From the NCBI GenBank assembly GCA_947175425.1, contig CAMWMR010000002.1:1-64000 (forward strand): 64,000 nt of DNA, written 5' to 3'. A model generated the notes under the pieces. That model was given only the letters and a program-made list of their open reading frames with translations. It made no database searches and was not told where the DNA came from. The translations under genes and the position numbers were made by a program. Positions within the stretch are counted from its first letter, which is position 1; the number at the start of each line of letters is the position of its first letter. Positions 1 through 14,092 of the stretch are shown piece after piece. This DNA comes from an uncultured Porphyromonadaceae bacterium (GTDB lineage Bacteria; Bacteroidota; Bacteroidia; Bacteroidales; Muribaculaceae).

Positions 1-51
1 AGCACTTCCTTGGTAAGGAAGAGGTCGCGGGTTCAAATCCCGCCATCGGCT
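1..51 (+). tRNA. tRNA-Thr (GGT anticodon), 3' part
   Basis: Only the 3' part of the tRNA lies in the window. An anticodon stem (5-9 with 17-21) encloses a 7-nt loop with GGT at 12-14, which reads Thr codons. The T arm is GCGGG/CCCGC around TTCAAAT (27-43). The acceptor 3' strand is CATCGGC (44-50) with discriminator T51, and no CCA is encoded. It sits 85 nt upstream of tuf, a common tRNA-tuf arrangement, and may share its transcript. Confidence 0.9.
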
Positions 52-136
52 CTAAGTCGTAGCCCCGGTAGTGCTAACTGCATTATCGTGGCTGGTTGTT
101 AGAAATTTAATACTTATAATATAATAAAGCACAGTT

Positions 137-1321
137 ATGGCTAAAGAGAAATTCGAAAGAACCAAGCCCCATGTCAACATTGGTACTATCGGCCACGTTG
201 ACCACGGCAAAACTACCCTTACTGCCGCCATTACCACCGTACTGGCTAAAGCGGGTCTCTCCGAAGTGAAGTCCTTCGACCAGATCGACAACGCTCCCGA
301 AGAAAAAGAACGTGGTATTACTATCAACACTGCCCACGTTGAATACGAAACCGCTAATCGTCACTACGCTCACGTTGACTGCCCCGGACACGCCGACTAC
401 GTTAAGAACATGGTTACCGGTGCTGCTCAGATGGACGGTGCTATCATCGTAGTTGCAGGTACTGACGGTCCTATGCCCCAGACTCGCGAGCACATCCTTC
501 TCGCTCGTCAGGTAAACGTTCCCCGTATCGTAGTTTTCCTCAACAAGTGCGACCTCGTTGACGACGAAGAAATCCTCGACCTCGTTGAAATGGAAATGCG
601 CGACCTCCTGTCTGCATACGAATACGACGGTGACGAAACTCCTATCATCCGTGGCTCTGCTCTCGGCGCCCTCAACGGTGAACCCGAATGGGAAGCTAAG
701 GTAATGGAACTCATGGACGCTGTTGACAACTGGATTCCCCTGCCTCCCCGCGACGTGGACAAACCCTTCCTCATGCCTGTTGAAGACGTATTCTCCATCA
801 CCGGTCGTGGTACTGTAGCTACCGGTCGTATCGAAACCGGCGTTGTTAAAGTTGGTGACGAAGTTCAGATCATGGGTCTCGGCGCTAACCTCAAATCAAC
901 CGTTACCGGCGTTGAAATGTTCCGCAAACTTCTCGATCAGGGTGAAGCAGGTGACAACGTAGGTCTCCTCCTCCGCGGTATCGACAAGAAAGACATCAAA
1001 CGTGGTATGGTAATCTGCCACCCCGGAGTTGTTAAGCCCCACAGCAAGTTCAAAGCTTCTGTATATATCCTCAAGAAGGAAGAAGGCGGCCGTCACACTC
1101 CCTTCCACAACCACTACCGTCCCCAGTTCTACATCCGTACTCTCGACGTAACCGGTGAAATCACTCTTCCCGAAGGTGTAGAAATGGTAATGCCCGGTGA
1201 CCACGTAGAAATCATCGTGGAACTCATCAACCCCGTAGCTTGCGACCAGGGTCTCCGCTTCGCTATCCGTGAAGGTGGCCGCACTGTAGGTTCCGGTCAG
1301 ATCACCGAAATCCTCGACTAA
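137..1321 (+). CDS. tuf: Elongation factor Tu
   Basis: This 394-residue protein is the GTPase that brings aminoacyl-tRNA to the ribosome. The P-loop GHVDHGKT is at residues 19-26, followed by the DCPGH and NKCD motifs, and the beta-barrel domains 2 and 3 are complete. The length is normal for bacterial EF-Tu. No Shine-Dalgarno precedes the ATG; the leader is A/T rich, as usual in Bacteroidota. It lies between tRNA-Thr and tRNA-Trp, ahead of secE-nusG-rpl-rpo, and is followed at once by a hairpin terminator. Codon choice is strongly biased, as expected for a very highly expressed gene. Confidence 0.99.
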   Translation: MAKEKFERTKPHVNIGTIGHVDHGKTTLTAAITTVLAKAGLSEVKSFDQIDNAPEEKERGITINTAHVEYETANRHYAHVDCPGHADYVKNMVTGAAQMDGAIIVVAGTDGPMPQTREHILLARQVNVPRIVVFLNKCDLVDDEEILDLVEMEMRDLLSAYEYDGDETPIIRGSALGALNGEPEWEAKVMELMDAVDNWIPLPPRDVDKPFLMPVEDVFSITGRGTVATGRIETGVVKVGDEVQIMGLGANLKSTVTGVEMFRKLLDQGEAGDNVGLLLRGIDKKDIKRGMVICHPGVVKPHSKFKASVYILKKEEGGRHTPFHNHYRPQFYIRTLDVTGEITLPEGVEMVMPGDHVEIIVELINPVACDQGLRFAIREGGRTVGSGQITEILD

Positions 1322-1341
1322 TCTTTAGCCGAAACAATATC

Positions 1342-1379
1342 AAAAGCGCCGGAAAGCTCCGGCAAGTACGGCGCTTTTA
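1342..1379 (+). terminator. Hairpin terminator after tuf
   Basis: The arms AAAAGCGCC (1342-1350) and GGCGCTTTT (1370-1378) pair, with a smaller inner GGA/TCC pairing. The last arm supplies a short T run. It lies 21 nt after the tuf stop and just before tRNA-Trp, so it probably separates tuf from the tRNA-Trp-secE transcript. Confidence 0.75.
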
Positions 1380-1383
1380 ACAT

Positions 1384-1456
1384 ACGGGTTTAGCTCAGTT
1401 GGTAGAGCACTGGTCTCCAAAACCAGGTGTCGGGAGTTCGAGTCTCTCAACCCGTG
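1384..1456 (+). tRNA. tRNA-Trp (CCA anticodon)
   Basis: This is a complete cloverleaf. Acceptor ACGGGTT (1384-1390) pairs with AACCCGT (1449-1455), with discriminator G1456. The D-loop region reads TAGCTCAGTTGGTAGAGC. The anticodon stem CTGGT/ACCAG encloses CTCCAAA with CCA at 1417-1419, and the T loop is TTCGAGT. CCA is not encoded. Its place just ahead of secE is widespread in bacteria. Confidence 0.96.
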
Positions 1457-1471
1457 CTAAAAAGACAACAA

Positions 1472-1666
1472 ATGAAAAATTTAAAACTACTTGCGAATAT
1501 ACAGGAGGCTTACGACGAACTCCGTTACAAAACCTCCTGGCCCTCGAAGAAGCAGCTTATAAAGTCGGCTATCATCGTGATGATTGCTTCCGTAATTATC
1601 GCTCTGATAATATTCATCATGGATCAGATTGTCGACAGGCTTATGCATTTTATTTATAGCCTTTAA
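1472..1666 (+). CDS. secE: Preprotein translocase subunit SecE
   Basis: This 64-residue protein is the small SecE type. A short amphipathic N-terminal stretch carries the TSWPSKKQL signature (about residues 19-27), followed by one membrane helix (about 29-50). It clamps the SecY channel of the inner-membrane Sec translocon. The ATG at 1472 is chosen because an upstream in-frame start at 1427 would lie inside tRNA-Trp. It is followed by nusG, the usual secE-nusG pair. SecA, the motor of the same machine, is encoded at 22.3-25.7 kb. Confidence 0.96.
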   Translation: MKNLKLLANIQEAYDELRYKTSWPSKKQLIKSAIIVMIASVIIALIIFIMDQIVDRLMHFIYSL

Positions 1667-1695
1667 GCTTTAGTCCTACCTACACAGTGGAAAAA

Positions 1696-2244
1696 ATGGA
1701 GCAGAAGAATAAACTCGTCCGCGGATGGTACGTCCTGCGTGCTATTTCCGGAAAGGAAGCTCAGGTGAAGGAAATCATTGAAGGTTCAATGAAGCGTTCC
1801 GACCTTGGCAACTACGTGTTTCAGGTTCTCATCCCCACGGAGAAGGTGATGACACTTCGTAACGGGAAAAAGGTGATTAAAGAAAAGAACCTCTATTCCG
1901 GTTATGTTTTCATCGAGGCCATTCTCACAGGTGAAGTAATTCACGAACTTACCAACACAACAAACGTAATTGATTTCCTTCGTGGCCGTGAAAAGGCCTC
2001 ACAGCCCGAGCGTCTCCGCGAAGCCGAAGTAATGCGTATGCTTGGTGCTGCCGATGAATTGGCAGAGCCCGAAAGCGATTTTATTGTTGGTGAGCAGGTA
2101 AAAGTAACCGATGGCCCGTTCAAGGACTTCCACGGCGTTATCGAGGAGGTGAATCCCGAAAAACGCAAACTTAAAGTCTCTATTAAAATCTTCGACCGCA
2201 AAACGCCTCTCGAGCTTGAGAACTCGCAAGTGGAGCGTGAATGA
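1696..2244 (+). CDS. nusG: Transcription termination/antitermination factor NusG
   Basis: The protein has an N-terminal NGN domain beginning with GWYVLRAISGKEAQVK and a C-terminal KOW domain (VGEQVKVTDGPFKDFHGVI, about residues 127-145). NusG binds RNA polymerase and links it to Rho or to the ribosome. The ATG at 1696 gives 182 residues; a GTG three codons upstream (1687) is also possible, and nothing in the sequence decides between them. It lies between secE and rplK in the conserved secE-nusG-rplKAJL order. Confidence 0.96.
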   Translation: MEQKNKLVRGWYVLRAISGKEAQVKEIIEGSMKRSDLGNYVFQVLIPTEKVMTLRNGKKVIKEKNLYSGYVFIEAILTGEVIHELTNTTNVIDFLRGREKASQPERLREAEVMRMLGAADELAEPESDFIVGEQVKVTDGPFKDFHGVIEEVNPEKRKLKVSIKIFDRKTPLELENSQVERE

Positions 2245-2251
2245 TTTTCTT

Positions 2252-2290
2252 CCCCGACGCCGCTATGTTACGAGCGGAACAAGGGTTTTT
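2252..2290 (+). promoter_or_regulatory. Possible structured leader between nusG and rplK
   Basis: The 82-nt gap between nusG and rplK contains a small hairpin, CCGC (2260-2263) with GCGG (2274-2277). It is enclosed by a possible CCC (2252-2255 region) with GGG (2283-2285) pairing, followed directly by TTTTT (2286-2290). This could be a weak attenuator or a ribosomal-protein (L1-type) autoregulatory leader for rplK-rplA. Only the pairing and the T run are seen; the role is inferred. Confidence 0.3.
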
Positions 2291-2326
2291 CTTTGCGCAG
2301 AATAATTAATTTTTAAGTTTTAAACC

Positions 2327-2770
2327 ATGGCTAAAGAAATTGCTGGACAAATCAAATTGCAGATTAAAGGTGGTGCTGCCAATCCTTCGCCTCCTGTAGG
2401 CCCCGCGCTCGGTTCGAAGGGTATCAACATCATGGAATTTTGCAAGCAATTCAATGCCCGCACTCAGGACAAAGCCGGTAAGATTCTTCCTGTAGTTATT
2501 ACTTACTACACCGACAAATCTTTCGACTTCGTTGTTAAAACTCCCCCGGTTGCCGTACAGCTCAAAGAAGCCGCTAAAATCAAGAGCGGTTCCAAGGAAC
2601 CTAACCGTACCAAAGTAGCTGCAATTACCTGGGAACAGGTGCAGGCCATTGCTGCCGACAAAATGTCCGACCTCAACTGCTTTACCATAGAATCCGCTAT
2701 GCGAATGGTTGCCGGTACAGCCAGAAGTATGGGTATCACCGTCAAAGGAGAGTTCCCCTCTAATAACTAA
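2327..2770 (+). CDS. rplK: 50S ribosomal protein L11
   Basis: The protein has 147 residues. The N-terminal domain contains the Pro-rich [20 protein letters not shown] segment that contacts thiopeptide antibiotics and translation factors. The C-terminal domain binds 23S rRNA. Length and sequence are typical. It starts the L11-L1-L10-L7/L12 cluster and is 15 nt from rplA, so the two are surely cotranscribed. Confidence 0.98.
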   Translation: MAKEIAGQIKLQIKGGAANPSPPVGPALGSKGINIMEFCKQFNARTQDKAGKILPVVITYYTDKSFDFVVKTPPVAVQLKEAAKIKSGSKEPNRTKVAAITWEQVQAIAADKMSDLNCFTIESAMRMVAGTARSMGITVKGEFPSNN

Positions 2771-2785
2771 TAAACTTCACTTGAT

Positions 2786-3481
2786 ATGAGTAAACTTACC
2801 AAAAATCAAAAGTTGGCCCTATCCAAGCTTGAAGCAGGGAGGACTTACACTTTGGCTGAAGCCGTCGAGCTCGTGAAAGAAATGACTTTCACTCGCTTTG
2901 ATGCCTCGCTTGACATCGACGTTCGTCTGGGCGTTGACCCCCGCAAGGCAAACCAGATGGTACGTGGCGTTGTAACCTTGCCTCACGGCACTGGTAAACA
3001 AGTGCGCGTGCTCGTACTCTGTACTCCCGACGCCGAAGCTGCCGCCAAAGCCGCCGGTGCCGACTACGTAGGTCTTGATGAATACATCGAGAAAATTAAA
3101 GGTGGTTGGACCGACGTCGACGTTATCATAACCCAACCCGCTATCATGGGTAAGATTGGTGCTCTGGGACGTGTTCTTGGTCCCCGCGGACTAATGCCTA
3201 ACCCCAAAAGCGGCACTGTGACAAACGACGTTGCTAAGGCCGTAGAGGAAGTTAAAAAGGGTAAAATCGACTTCAAGGTGGACAAGAACGGTATCGTTCA
3301 CTCTTCCATCGGAAAAGTTTCGTTCAACCCCGACCAGATGAGCGACAATGCACGTGAATTCGTTGCTACTCTCATCAAGCTTAAACCCGCTACCGCAAAG
3401 GGTACATACATCAAGAGCATTTATCTTTCCAGCACAATGAGTCCGGGCGTCAAAATCGACCCCAAATCGATTGAAGCTTAA
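2786..3481 (+). CDS. rplA: 50S ribosomal protein L1
   Basis: This 231-residue L1 stalk protein contains the conserved [19 protein letters not shown] segment (about residues 128-146). In many bacteria L1 also represses the L11-L1 operon by binding its leader mRNA. It lies 15 nt after rplK and 20 nt before rplJ. Confidence 0.98.
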   Translation: MSKLTKNQKLALSKLEAGRTYTLAEAVELVKEMTFTRFDASLDIDVRLGVDPRKANQMVRGVVTLPHGTGKQVRVLVLCTPDAEAAAKAAGADYVGLDEYIEKIKGGWTDVDVIITQPAIMGKIGALGRVLGPRGLMPNPKSGTVTNDVAKAVEEVKKGKIDFKVDKNGIVHSSIGKVSFNPDQMSDNAREFVATLIKLKPATAKGTYIKSIYLSSTMSPGVKIDPKSIEA

Positions 3482-3501
3482 ACCTCCAATACAACGACAA
3501 C

Positions 3502-4026
3502 ATGAAAAAGGAAGATAAAGCACTCATCATAAATAAAATTGCCGATACCATCCGTGCCTACAACGGTTTCTATCTTGTAGAAACAGCCGGATTGGATGCA
3601 GAAAAAACTTCCGAGCTCCGTCGCGCTTGTTTCAATGCCGACATCAAGCTCATGGTTGTTAAAAACACCCTCCTTCACAAAGCCCTCGAAACTCTCGAAG
3701 GCGATTACTCCGAACTTTACGGTGTAATGAAGGGTGCTACATCCATTATGTGCACAAATGTTGGTAACGCTCCCGCCAAGCTCCTTAAGGATTTCGTAAA
3801 GAAAGGCGACACACTGCCCGTTCTCAAAGGTGCTTACGTTGAAGAGACCGTTTACATCGGCGCTGACCAGCTTGATGCACTCGCATCCATCAAGAGCAAG
3901 AACGAACTCATTGGCGATGTTATCGGACTTCTCCAGTCGCCCGCCAAGAACGTTATTTCCGCTCTTCAAAGCGGTGCCGGTACTATCCACGGCATCCTCG
4001 AAACTCTTTCGAAGAAAGAAAACTAA
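3502..4026 (+). CDS. rplJ: 50S ribosomal protein L10
   Basis: This 174-residue protein anchors the L7/L12 dimers to the ribosomal stalk base. The N-terminal rRNA-binding region begins MKKEDKALIINKIADTIRAY, and the C-terminal helix for L7/L12 docking ends in LSKKEN. The gap from rplA is only 20 nt, so there is no room for an L10 leader of the kind found before rplJ in enterobacteria. Confidence 0.97.
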   Translation: MKKEDKALIINKIADTIRAYNGFYLVETAGLDAEKTSELRRACFNADIKLMVVKNTLLHKALETLEGDYSELYGVMKGATSIMCTNVGNAPAKLLKDFVKKGDTLPVLKGAYVEETVYIGADQLDALASIKSKNELIGDVIGLLQSPAKNVISALQSGAGTIHGILETLSKKEN

Positions 4027-4062
4027 TCCAAAGATTAAAAAACCTACAAAAATTATACAAAA

Positions 4063-4437
4063 ATGGCAGATTTAAAAGCTTTTGCTGAACAACTCGTAAA
4101 CCTCACTGTCAAGGAAGTAAACGAACTTGCCCAGATCCTCAAGGAAGAATACGGTATCGAACCCGCCGCAGCCGCTGTTGCTGTTGCTGCAGGTCCCGCC
4201 GCTGCCGGTGCAGCTGCTGAAGAAAAAACCAGCTTCGACGTTATCCTCAAAAATGCAGGTGGCGAAAAACTCAAAGTAGTTAAGCTCGTTAAAGAACTCA
4301 CCGGTCTTGGCCTCAAAGAAGCCAAAGAACTCGTTGACGGTGCTCCTAACACCCTCAAAGAAGGTCTCGCCAAAGCTGAAGCTGAAGGTCTCAAAGCTCA
4401 GCTCGAAGAAGTTGGCGCTGAGGTTGAACTCAAATAA
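4063..4437 (+). CDS. rplL: 50S ribosomal protein L7/L12
   Basis: The protein has 124 residues. The N-terminal dimerisation domain is followed by an Ala-rich hinge (about residues 36-51) and a C-terminal factor-binding domain with [15 protein letters not shown]. It recruits translation GTPases. It follows rplJ by 36 nt, and a strong hairpin follows it, so part of the ribosomal-protein transcript probably ends before rpoB. Confidence 0.98.
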   Translation: MADLKAFAEQLVNLTVKEVNELAQILKEEYGIEPAAAAVAVAAGPAAAGAAAEEKTSFDVILKNAGGEKLKVVKLVKELTGLGLKEAKELVDGAPNTLKEGLAKAEAEGLKAQLEEVGAEVELK

Positions 4438-4461
4438 TATTGCCTGTTAATCAGGTACTTG

Positions 4462-4499
4462 GGTTAAGAATCCCCTTCGTGGGAGATTCTTAACCTTTT
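4462..4499 (+). terminator. Terminator or attenuator between rplL and rpoB
   Basis: The arm GGTTAAGAATC (4462-4472) pairs with GATTCTTAACC (4485-4495), with a further CCC/GGG closing the loop, and TTTTG follows. It is a strong intrinsic terminator 24 nt after the rplL stop. Rifampicin-target operons in other bacteria also carry a partial terminator at this place, lowering rpoBC relative to the ribosomal proteins; the same role here is inferred. Confidence 0.8.
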
Positions 4500-4526
4500 G
4501 TGTCATTTATCTCTTCTCTATCTTTT
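4497..4526 (+). promoter_or_regulatory. Candidate rpoBC promoter
   Basis: TTTG at 4497-4500, 18 nt, then TATCTTTT at 4519-4526 is a seven-of-eight match to the Bacteroidota -7 box TAnnTTTG. It directly follows the terminator. A hairpin GCCGCT/AGCGGC (4528-4542) would lie at the start of a roughly 150-nt A/T-rich leader before rpoB. I see no other feature in this 180-nt stretch. Confidence 0.35.
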
Positions 4527-4677
4527 TGCCGCTTATAGCGGCGTCTGTTCGGCAAGCTTTGCTCTTTCAACCGATTGGCGCTGCCGTAGCGCAGCCGTGC
4601 AGACGACTCCGCAATTGCTGTTTTTTAAGCGGCTTTTTTCAAAAAAGTTTTTACTTTACGGTTACATTTTTTCTTAC

Positions 4678-7600
4678 ATGTCAGCTCCGATAGTTAAACC
4701 ACGAATTAACTTTGCTTCGGTAAAGAATCCCCTTCCTTACCCCGACTTTCTGGAGGTGCAGCTAAAGTCGTTCCGCGACTTCTTCCAGCTCGACACTCCC
4801 CCCGAACGTCGTACAAACGAAGGCCTTTACAAAGTATTTGCCGAGAATTTCCCCATTTCGGACACTCGCAACAACTTCCAGCTCGAATTCCTCGATTATT
4901 ATATCGACCCTCCCCGGTATACCATTGACGAATGTCTAAAGCGCGGATATTCCTACAGCGTGCCCCTCAAGGCAAAGCTGAAACTTTCCTGTACCGACCC
5001 CGAACACGAAGATTTCGCTACCGAAATCCAGGATGTTTATCTGGGACAGATTCCTTATATGACCGAACAAGGTACCTTTGTTATCAACGGTGCCGAACGT
5101 GTTGTTGTTTCACAGCTTCACCGTTCGCCCGGCGTGTTCTTCGGCCAAAGCCAGCACGCAAATGGTACAAAACTTTATTCGGCACGAATCATTCCCTTCC
5201 GCGGTTCATGGATTGAGTTTGCTACGGACATCAACAATGTGATGTACGCTTACATTGACCGTAAGAAGAAATTACCCGTAACCACACTGCTTCGCGCAAT
5301 CGGTCTTGAAACCGACAAGGACATCATCGAAATTTTCGGTCTCGCCGAAGAGGTGAAAGCCAACAAGACCAATCTTCGCAAGATGATTGGCCGCAAGCTT
5401 GCCGCTCGTGTTGTGAAAACATGGGTGGAAGATTTTGTTGATACCGACACCGGTGAAGTTTCCACAATCGAACGTACCGATGTTATTGTAGACCGAGAAG
5501 AAGAAATTACAGAAGAAAATGTTGAGACAATCCTCGCTGCAGGTGTTCCCTATGTGCTCGTTCACAAGGAAGAAGCCGGCGCTGTGGACTACTCCATAAT
5601 CTTCAACACCCTCAGCAAGGATAACTCCAATAGCGAAAAGGAAGCTATCCAGTACATTTACCGACAGCTGCGTAACGCCGAGCCGCCGGACGAAGCAAGT
5701 GCGCGTGAAGTTATCACCAACCTCTTCTTCTCCGAAAAACGTTACGACCTCGGCGAAGTTGGCCGCTACCGCATCAACCGCAAGCTCGGTCTTAAAACCG
5801 ATATGGATGTGAAAGTTCTCACCAAAGAGGACATCATCGCCATTATCCGTTACCTTATCGAGCTTATCAACAGCAACGCCGATGTCGACGATATCGACCA
5901 CCTCTCCAACCGTCGTGTGCGCACTGTGGGCGAGCAGCTCTACAACCAGTTCGGTGTAGGTCTTAACCGCATGTCCCGTACAATCCGTGAGCGTATGAAC
6001 GTTCGCGACAACGAGGTGTTCACTCCCACCGACCTTATCAACGCTAAAACAATAAGCTCGGTAATAAATACCTTCTTCGGCACCAACGCGCTTTCGCAGT
6101 TCATGGACCAGACAAACCCGCTGGCCGAAATAACTCACAAGCGTCGTATGTCGGCTCTCGGCCCCGGCGGTCTTTCCCGCGAGCGTGCCGGCTTCGAGGT
6201 GCGAGACGTTCACTATACCCACTATGGCCGTCTCTGTCCTATTGAAACCCCTGAAGGTCCTAACATCGGTCTTATCAGCTCGCTTTGCGTTTACGCCAAA
6301 ATCAACGAACTCGGCTTCATTGAAACTCCGTACCGTCGCGTAGAGGATTCCAAAGTTATTCTCGACAACGACGAAGTTGTTTACCTCACCGCCGAAATCG
6401 AAGAAGGCAAGACAATCGCGCAGGGTAACGCGCCCCTCAATCCCGACGGTACTTTCATCCGCAAGACTGTAAAAGCTCGTCGCGATGCCGACTTCCCCGT
6501 TGTGCCCCCGTCCCAAATCGAGCTTATGGACGTATCGCCCACACAGATTGCCTCAATCGCTGCATCGCTCATCCCCTTCCTTGAACACGACGACGCCAAC
6601 CGTGCTCTCATGGGTTCGAACATGATGCGTCAGGCAGTTCCCCTCATGCGCTCCGAGGCTCCTATTGTAGGTACCGGTATTGAAGCTCAGCTTGTACGCG
6701 ACAGCCGCACTCAGATTACTGCCGAAGGCGACGGCGTTATTGAATTTGTCGACGCTACAGTTATCCGTATCCGCTACGACCGTTCCGAAGAGGACGAATT
6801 TGTAGCCTTTGAAGATGCTGTAAAGGAATATCACATTCCCAAGTTCCGCAAAACAAACCAGAGCACAACTATCGACCTCCGTCCCATTTGCTCCAAGGGA
6901 CAGCGTGTTAAAGCCGGCGATATCCTCACCGAAGGTTATGCTACCGAAAACGGCGAGCTCGCGCTCGGCCGCAACCTCAAAGTTGCGTTCATGCCCTGGA
7001 AGGGATATAACTATGAGGACGCAATCGTGCTCAATGAACGTGTTGTTCGCGACGATATCCTCACCTCCGTACACGTGGACGAATATGCCCTTGAAGTGCG
7101 CGAGACAAAACGCGGTATGGAAGAACTCACTTCCGATATCCCCAACGTGAGCGAAGACGCCACCAAGGACCTCGATGAACGCGGTATTATCCGTGTCGGC
7201 GCACATGTTGTTCCCGGCGACATCATGATTGGTAAAATCACTCCCAAAGGCGAGAGCGACCCCACCCCCGAGGAAAAACTTCTCCGTGCAATCTTCGGCG
7301 ACAAGGCCGGCGATGTTAAGGACGCTTCCCTCAAGGCTTCGCCCTCTCTCAAAGGCGTGGTTATCGGAACCAACCTCTTCTCCCGTGCCGCCAAGAAAAA
7401 ACGCGGCAAGAGCACCAATGCCATTCTTCCCAAGCTCGACGAAGAGTACGAAGCAAAACTTGACGCGCTCCTCACAGTGCTTGTCGACAAACTTATGGTT
7501 CTCACCGACGGAAAGACTTCCGACGGCGTGTTCGACTTCCTCGGCAGCGAAATCGTGCCCAAGGGTGCCAAATTCACCGCATCGGCGCTGCGCAACATCA

Positions 7601-8490
7601 AGTACGATACTCTTAACCTGAGCAACTGGACTTCCGACCGTCACACCAACGACCTCATCCGTCGCACTGTTGTGAACTACCTCCAGAAGTCGAAAGAAAT
7701 CGATACCGAACTCAAGCGTAAGAAGTTCGACATCTCTATCGGTGACGAACTGCCCTCCGGTATCATGCAGATTGCCAAGGTTTACATTGCCAAGAAGCGC
7801 AAAATCAGCGTTGGTGACAAAATGGCGGGTCGTCACGGTAACAAAGGTATTGTATCCCGCATTGTACGTCAGGAAGATATGCCCTTCCTTGCCGACGGTA
7901 CTCCCGTGGACATTGTCCTCAACCCGCTTGGTGTGCCTTCGCGTATGAACCTCGGTCAGGTATTCGAAACCGTACTTGGCTGGGCAGGACGCGAGCTCGG
8001 CGAAAAATTCGCCACTCCCATTTTCGACGGCGCCTCCATGGACGACCTCAACGCATGGACCGACAAGGCCGGTCTTCCCCGCTATGGCAAGACTTACCTC
8101 TACGACGGCGGCACCGGCGAACGTTTCGACCAGCCCGCTACCGTAGGAGTAATCTACATGCTCAAACTCGGCCACATGGTTGAGGATAAGATGCATGCCC
8201 GTTCTATCGGTCCGTACTCGCTCATCACCCAGCAGCCTCTCGGCGGTAAAGCACAGTTCGGTGGCCAGCGTTTCGGTGAAATGGAAGTTTGGGCGCTCGA
8301 AGCTTTCGGCGCCGCCCACATCCTCCAGGAAATCCTCACTATCAAGAGCGACGACGTGAACGGCCGCAGCAAAGCCTACGAAGCTATTGTCAAAGGCGAT
8401 GCCATGCCCACTCCCGGAATCCCCGAATCTCTTAACGTGCTCCTCCATGAGCTCCGCGGCCTCGGCCTGAGCATCAACCTGGAGAACTGA
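4678..8490 (+). CDS. rpoB: DNA-directed RNA polymerase subunit beta
   Basis: This 1270-residue catalytic subunit starts at [15 protein letters not shown]. The frame is open upstream to 4498, but that stretch holds the leader and lacks RpoB character. The rifampicin region is intact and wild type in appearance: [17 protein letters not shown], then [12 protein letters not shown], keeping the Asp, His and Ser whose changes give resistance. The C-terminal [20 protein letters not shown] is also present. It is 34 nt ahead of rpoC and cotranscribed with it. Confidence 0.99.
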   Translation: MSAPIVKPRINFASVKNPLPYPDFLEVQLKSFRDFFQLDTPPERRTNEGLYKVFAENFPISDTRNNFQLEFLDYYIDPPRYTIDECLKRGYSYSVPLKAKLKLSCTDPEHEDFATEIQDVYLGQIPYMTEQGTFVINGAERVVVSQLHRSPGVFFGQSQHANGTKLYSARIIPFRGSWIEFATDINNVMYAYIDRKKKLPVTTLLRAIGLETDKDIIEIFGLAEEVKANKTNLRKMIGRKLAARVVKTWVEDFVDTDTGEVSTIERTDVIVDREEEITEENVETILAAGVPYVLVHKEEAGAVDYSIIFNTLSKDNSNSEKEAIQYIYRQLRNAEPPDEASAREVITNLFFSEKRYDLGEVGRYRINRKLGLKTDMDVKVLTKEDIIAIIRYLIELINSNADVDDIDHLSNRRVRTVGEQLYNQFGVGLNRMSRTIRERMNVRDNEVFTPTDLINAKTISSVINTFFGTNALSQFMDQTNPLAEITHKRRMSALGPGGLSRERAGFEVRDVHYTHYGRLCPIETPEGPNIGLISSLCVYAKINELGFIETPYRRVEDSKVILDNDEVVYLTAEIEEGKTIAQGNAPLNPDGTFIRKTVKARRDADFPVVPPSQIELMDVSPTQIASIAASLIPFLEHDDANRALMGSNMMRQAVPLMRSEAPIVGTGIEAQLVRDSRTQITAEGDGVIEFVDATVIRIRYDRSEEDEFVAFEDAVKEYHIPKFRKTNQSTTIDLRPICSKGQRVKAGDILTEGYATENGELALGRNLKVAFMPWKGYNYEDAIVLNERVVRDDILTSVHVDEYALEVRETKRGMEELTSDIPNVSEDATKDLDERGIIRVGAHVVPGDIMIGKITPKGESDPTPEEKLLRAIFGDKAGDVKDASLKASPSLKGVVIGTNLFSRAAKKKRGKSTNAILPKLDEEYEAKLDALLTVLVDKLMVLTDGKTSDGVFDFLGSEIVPKGAKFTASALRNIKYDTLNLSNWTSDRHTNDLIRRTVVNYLQKSKEIDTELKRKKFDISIGDELPSGIMQIAKVYIAKKRKISVGDKMAGRHGNKGIVSRIVRQEDMPFLADGTPVDIVLNPLGVPSRMNLGQVFETVLGWAGRELGEKFATPIFDGASMDDLNAWTDKAGLPRYGKTYLYDGGTGERFDQPATVGVIYMLKLGHMVEDKMHARSIGPYSLITQQPLGGKAQFGGQRFGEMEVWALEAFGAAHILQEILTIKSDDVNGRSKAYEAIVKGDAMPTPGIPESLNVLLHELRGLGLSINLEN

Positions 8491-8524
8491 TACCTTCCTA
8501 ACAAAGATACAAGCACTTCTATAT

Positions 8525-12799
<4,275 letters not shown>

Positions 12800-12815
12800 T
12801 CACTGAAACATAATC

Positions 12816-12853
12816 ATGGCCGGGCGCAGCAAAATGCAGCCCGGCCATTTATT
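12816..12853 (+). terminator. Terminator after rpoC
   Basis: A perfect 10-bp stem is formed by ATGGCCGGGC (12816-12825) and GCCCGGCCAT (12839-12848), followed by TTATTTAT. It closes the rpoBC transcript 17 nt after the stop and just before the small TPR gene. Confidence 0.85.
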
Positions 12854-12862
12854 TATAGTCAT

Positions 12863-13141
12863 ATGGATATTTACGAGGAAATATTACAAAAAATCAACCA
12901 TAACGAGCTTGAACAAGCGCGTGCCATGGCGCAGAGTCTTGTAGATGCAAGTCCTGCGGGAGCCGATGAAAAAGCGCTGTACCTGCTTGGAAAAATAGAA
13001 TGGAAATGCGGGAATATGTCGGCGGCGATAGGGCATTACTCGGCGGCCGTACGTATCAATCCCAATAGCGAAGCGGCCACAGCTTTGGAGCAGGCTCGCA
13101 GTATAATGAATTTTTATCACCGCGACCTGTACAATCCCTAA
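12863..13141 (+). CDS. Small tetratricopeptide-repeat protein
   Basis: This 92-residue protein has no signal peptide. It contains about two TPR-like helix pairs, the clearest being ALYLLGKIEWKCGNMSAAIG followed by HYSAAVRINPNSEAA (residues 42-75). TPR units bind other proteins; the partner is unknown. It starts right after the rpoC terminator, has no clear promoter, and its stop overlaps the convergent rsgA stop by 4 nt (13138-13141). It is a real but minor gene of unknown role. Confidence 0.8.
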   Translation: MDIYEEILQKINHNELEQARAMAQSLVDASPAGADEKALYLLGKIEWKCGNMSAAIGHYSAAVRINPNSEAATALEQARSIMNFYHRDLYNP

Positions 13142-14088
13142 TGCCCTTTGCGGTACTTGTCGCCGCCGTCCTCGGTTTCTTCAAGAATACTTAGATAGGA
13201 GGTGTATCGCGATGATGCAATTTGGAAATTGTCCACGGCCTCACGAACGGCGCAGCCGGGTTCGTGGGTATGAGTGCAGTTGCCGAAGCGGCAGTCCGTG
13301 GAAAAGCGGAAAATCTCGGGGAAATAGTGCCCCACCTGTTCTCTTTCAAATTCCACAACACCAAAACCTCGCACACCGGGAGTGTCGATAATTTCACCGC
13401 CTTCGGGCATAGTGAACATTTCGGAGAAAGTTGTGGTGTGCATGCCCGTGTCGTGCACGGCGCTGATTTCGGCTGTGCGCAAGTCGAGCCCGGGAATAAG
13501 AGCATTTATAAGCGTGCTTTTGCCAACTCCGGAGTTGCCCGAGAATAGAGTAACTTTGTCGCGAAGAATCTCGCGAAGAGCATCGAGTCCCTCCCCGGTT
13601 TTTGCCGATACCGGCACACAGGGATAACCGAGAGAATTGTAAAGATGCATCACTGCCTCGAGAAGTTCGTGATCTTCCGGTTCGTCAAGCAAATCGCACT
13701 TGTTTATTGCCAGCACGGCAGGGATGTTATAAGCCTCGGACGTTGCAAGAAAGCGGTCGATAAACGTCAATGAGGTAGTGGGGTGGGAGAGTGTAATCAC
13801 CAGAAGCGCACAATCAATGTTGGCGGCAATTATATGCGATGCTTTTGATAGATTGCTTGCGCGACGAATAATGTAGTTGCGTCTCGGAAGAACCGATGTA
13901 ATGAATGCAACTCCATCGGATCCGCAGTCCGACAGCTCAACCACATCACCGACCGCAACGGGGTTGGTGGTTCTTATACCTTTGATTCGGAAATTTCCCT
14001 TGACCATGCAGCGGATTTCCTCACCCTGCGGAGTACGAGCAATGTAGCTGCTGCCTGTATTGCGTATTATTGTTCCGGTTATTTTCAT
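13138..14088 (-). CDS. rsgA: Ribosome small-subunit-dependent GTPase RsgA
   Basis: This 316-residue assembly GTPase acts in late maturation of the 30S subunit. It shows the circularly permuted order typical of the family: an N-terminal OB fold, then NKCDLL (G4), then the P-loop SGNSGVGKSTLIN, then DTPGVRGFG (G3). The C-terminal zinc site is CRFGNCTHTHEPGC. The ATG is at 14088. A -7 box lies only 4 nt upstream of it, so the mRNA is probably leaderless or nearly so. Confidence 0.97.
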   Translation of the reverse strand: MKITGTIIRNTGSSYIARTPQGEEIRCMVKGNFRIKGIRTTNPVAVGDVVELSDCGSDGVAFITSVLPRRNYIIRRASNLSKASHIIAANIDCALLVITLSHPTTSLTFIDRFLATSEAYNIPAVLAINKCDLLDEPEDHELLEAVMHLYNSLGYPCVPVSAKTGEGLDALREILRDKVTLFSGNSGVGKSTLINALIPGLDLRTAEISAVHDTGMHTTTFSEMFTMPEGGEIIDTPGVRGFGVVEFEREQVGHYFPEIFRFSTDCRFGNCTHTHEPGCAVREAVDNFQIASSRYTSYLSILEETEDGGDKYRKGH

Positions 14089-14092
14089 ACAC

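Noticed and set aside
1399-1471. Upstream extension of secE and a separate frame beginning in tRNA-Trp
   Set aside because: Both would start within the tRNA; SecE proper begins at 1472.
3482-3501. L10 (rplJ) leader of the enterobacterial type
   Set aside because: The rplA-rplJ gap is only 20 nt, too short for it.
4498-4677. 60-residue N-terminal extension of RpoB
   Set aside because: It has no RpoB similarity and covers the terminator tail, the candidate promoter and the leader.
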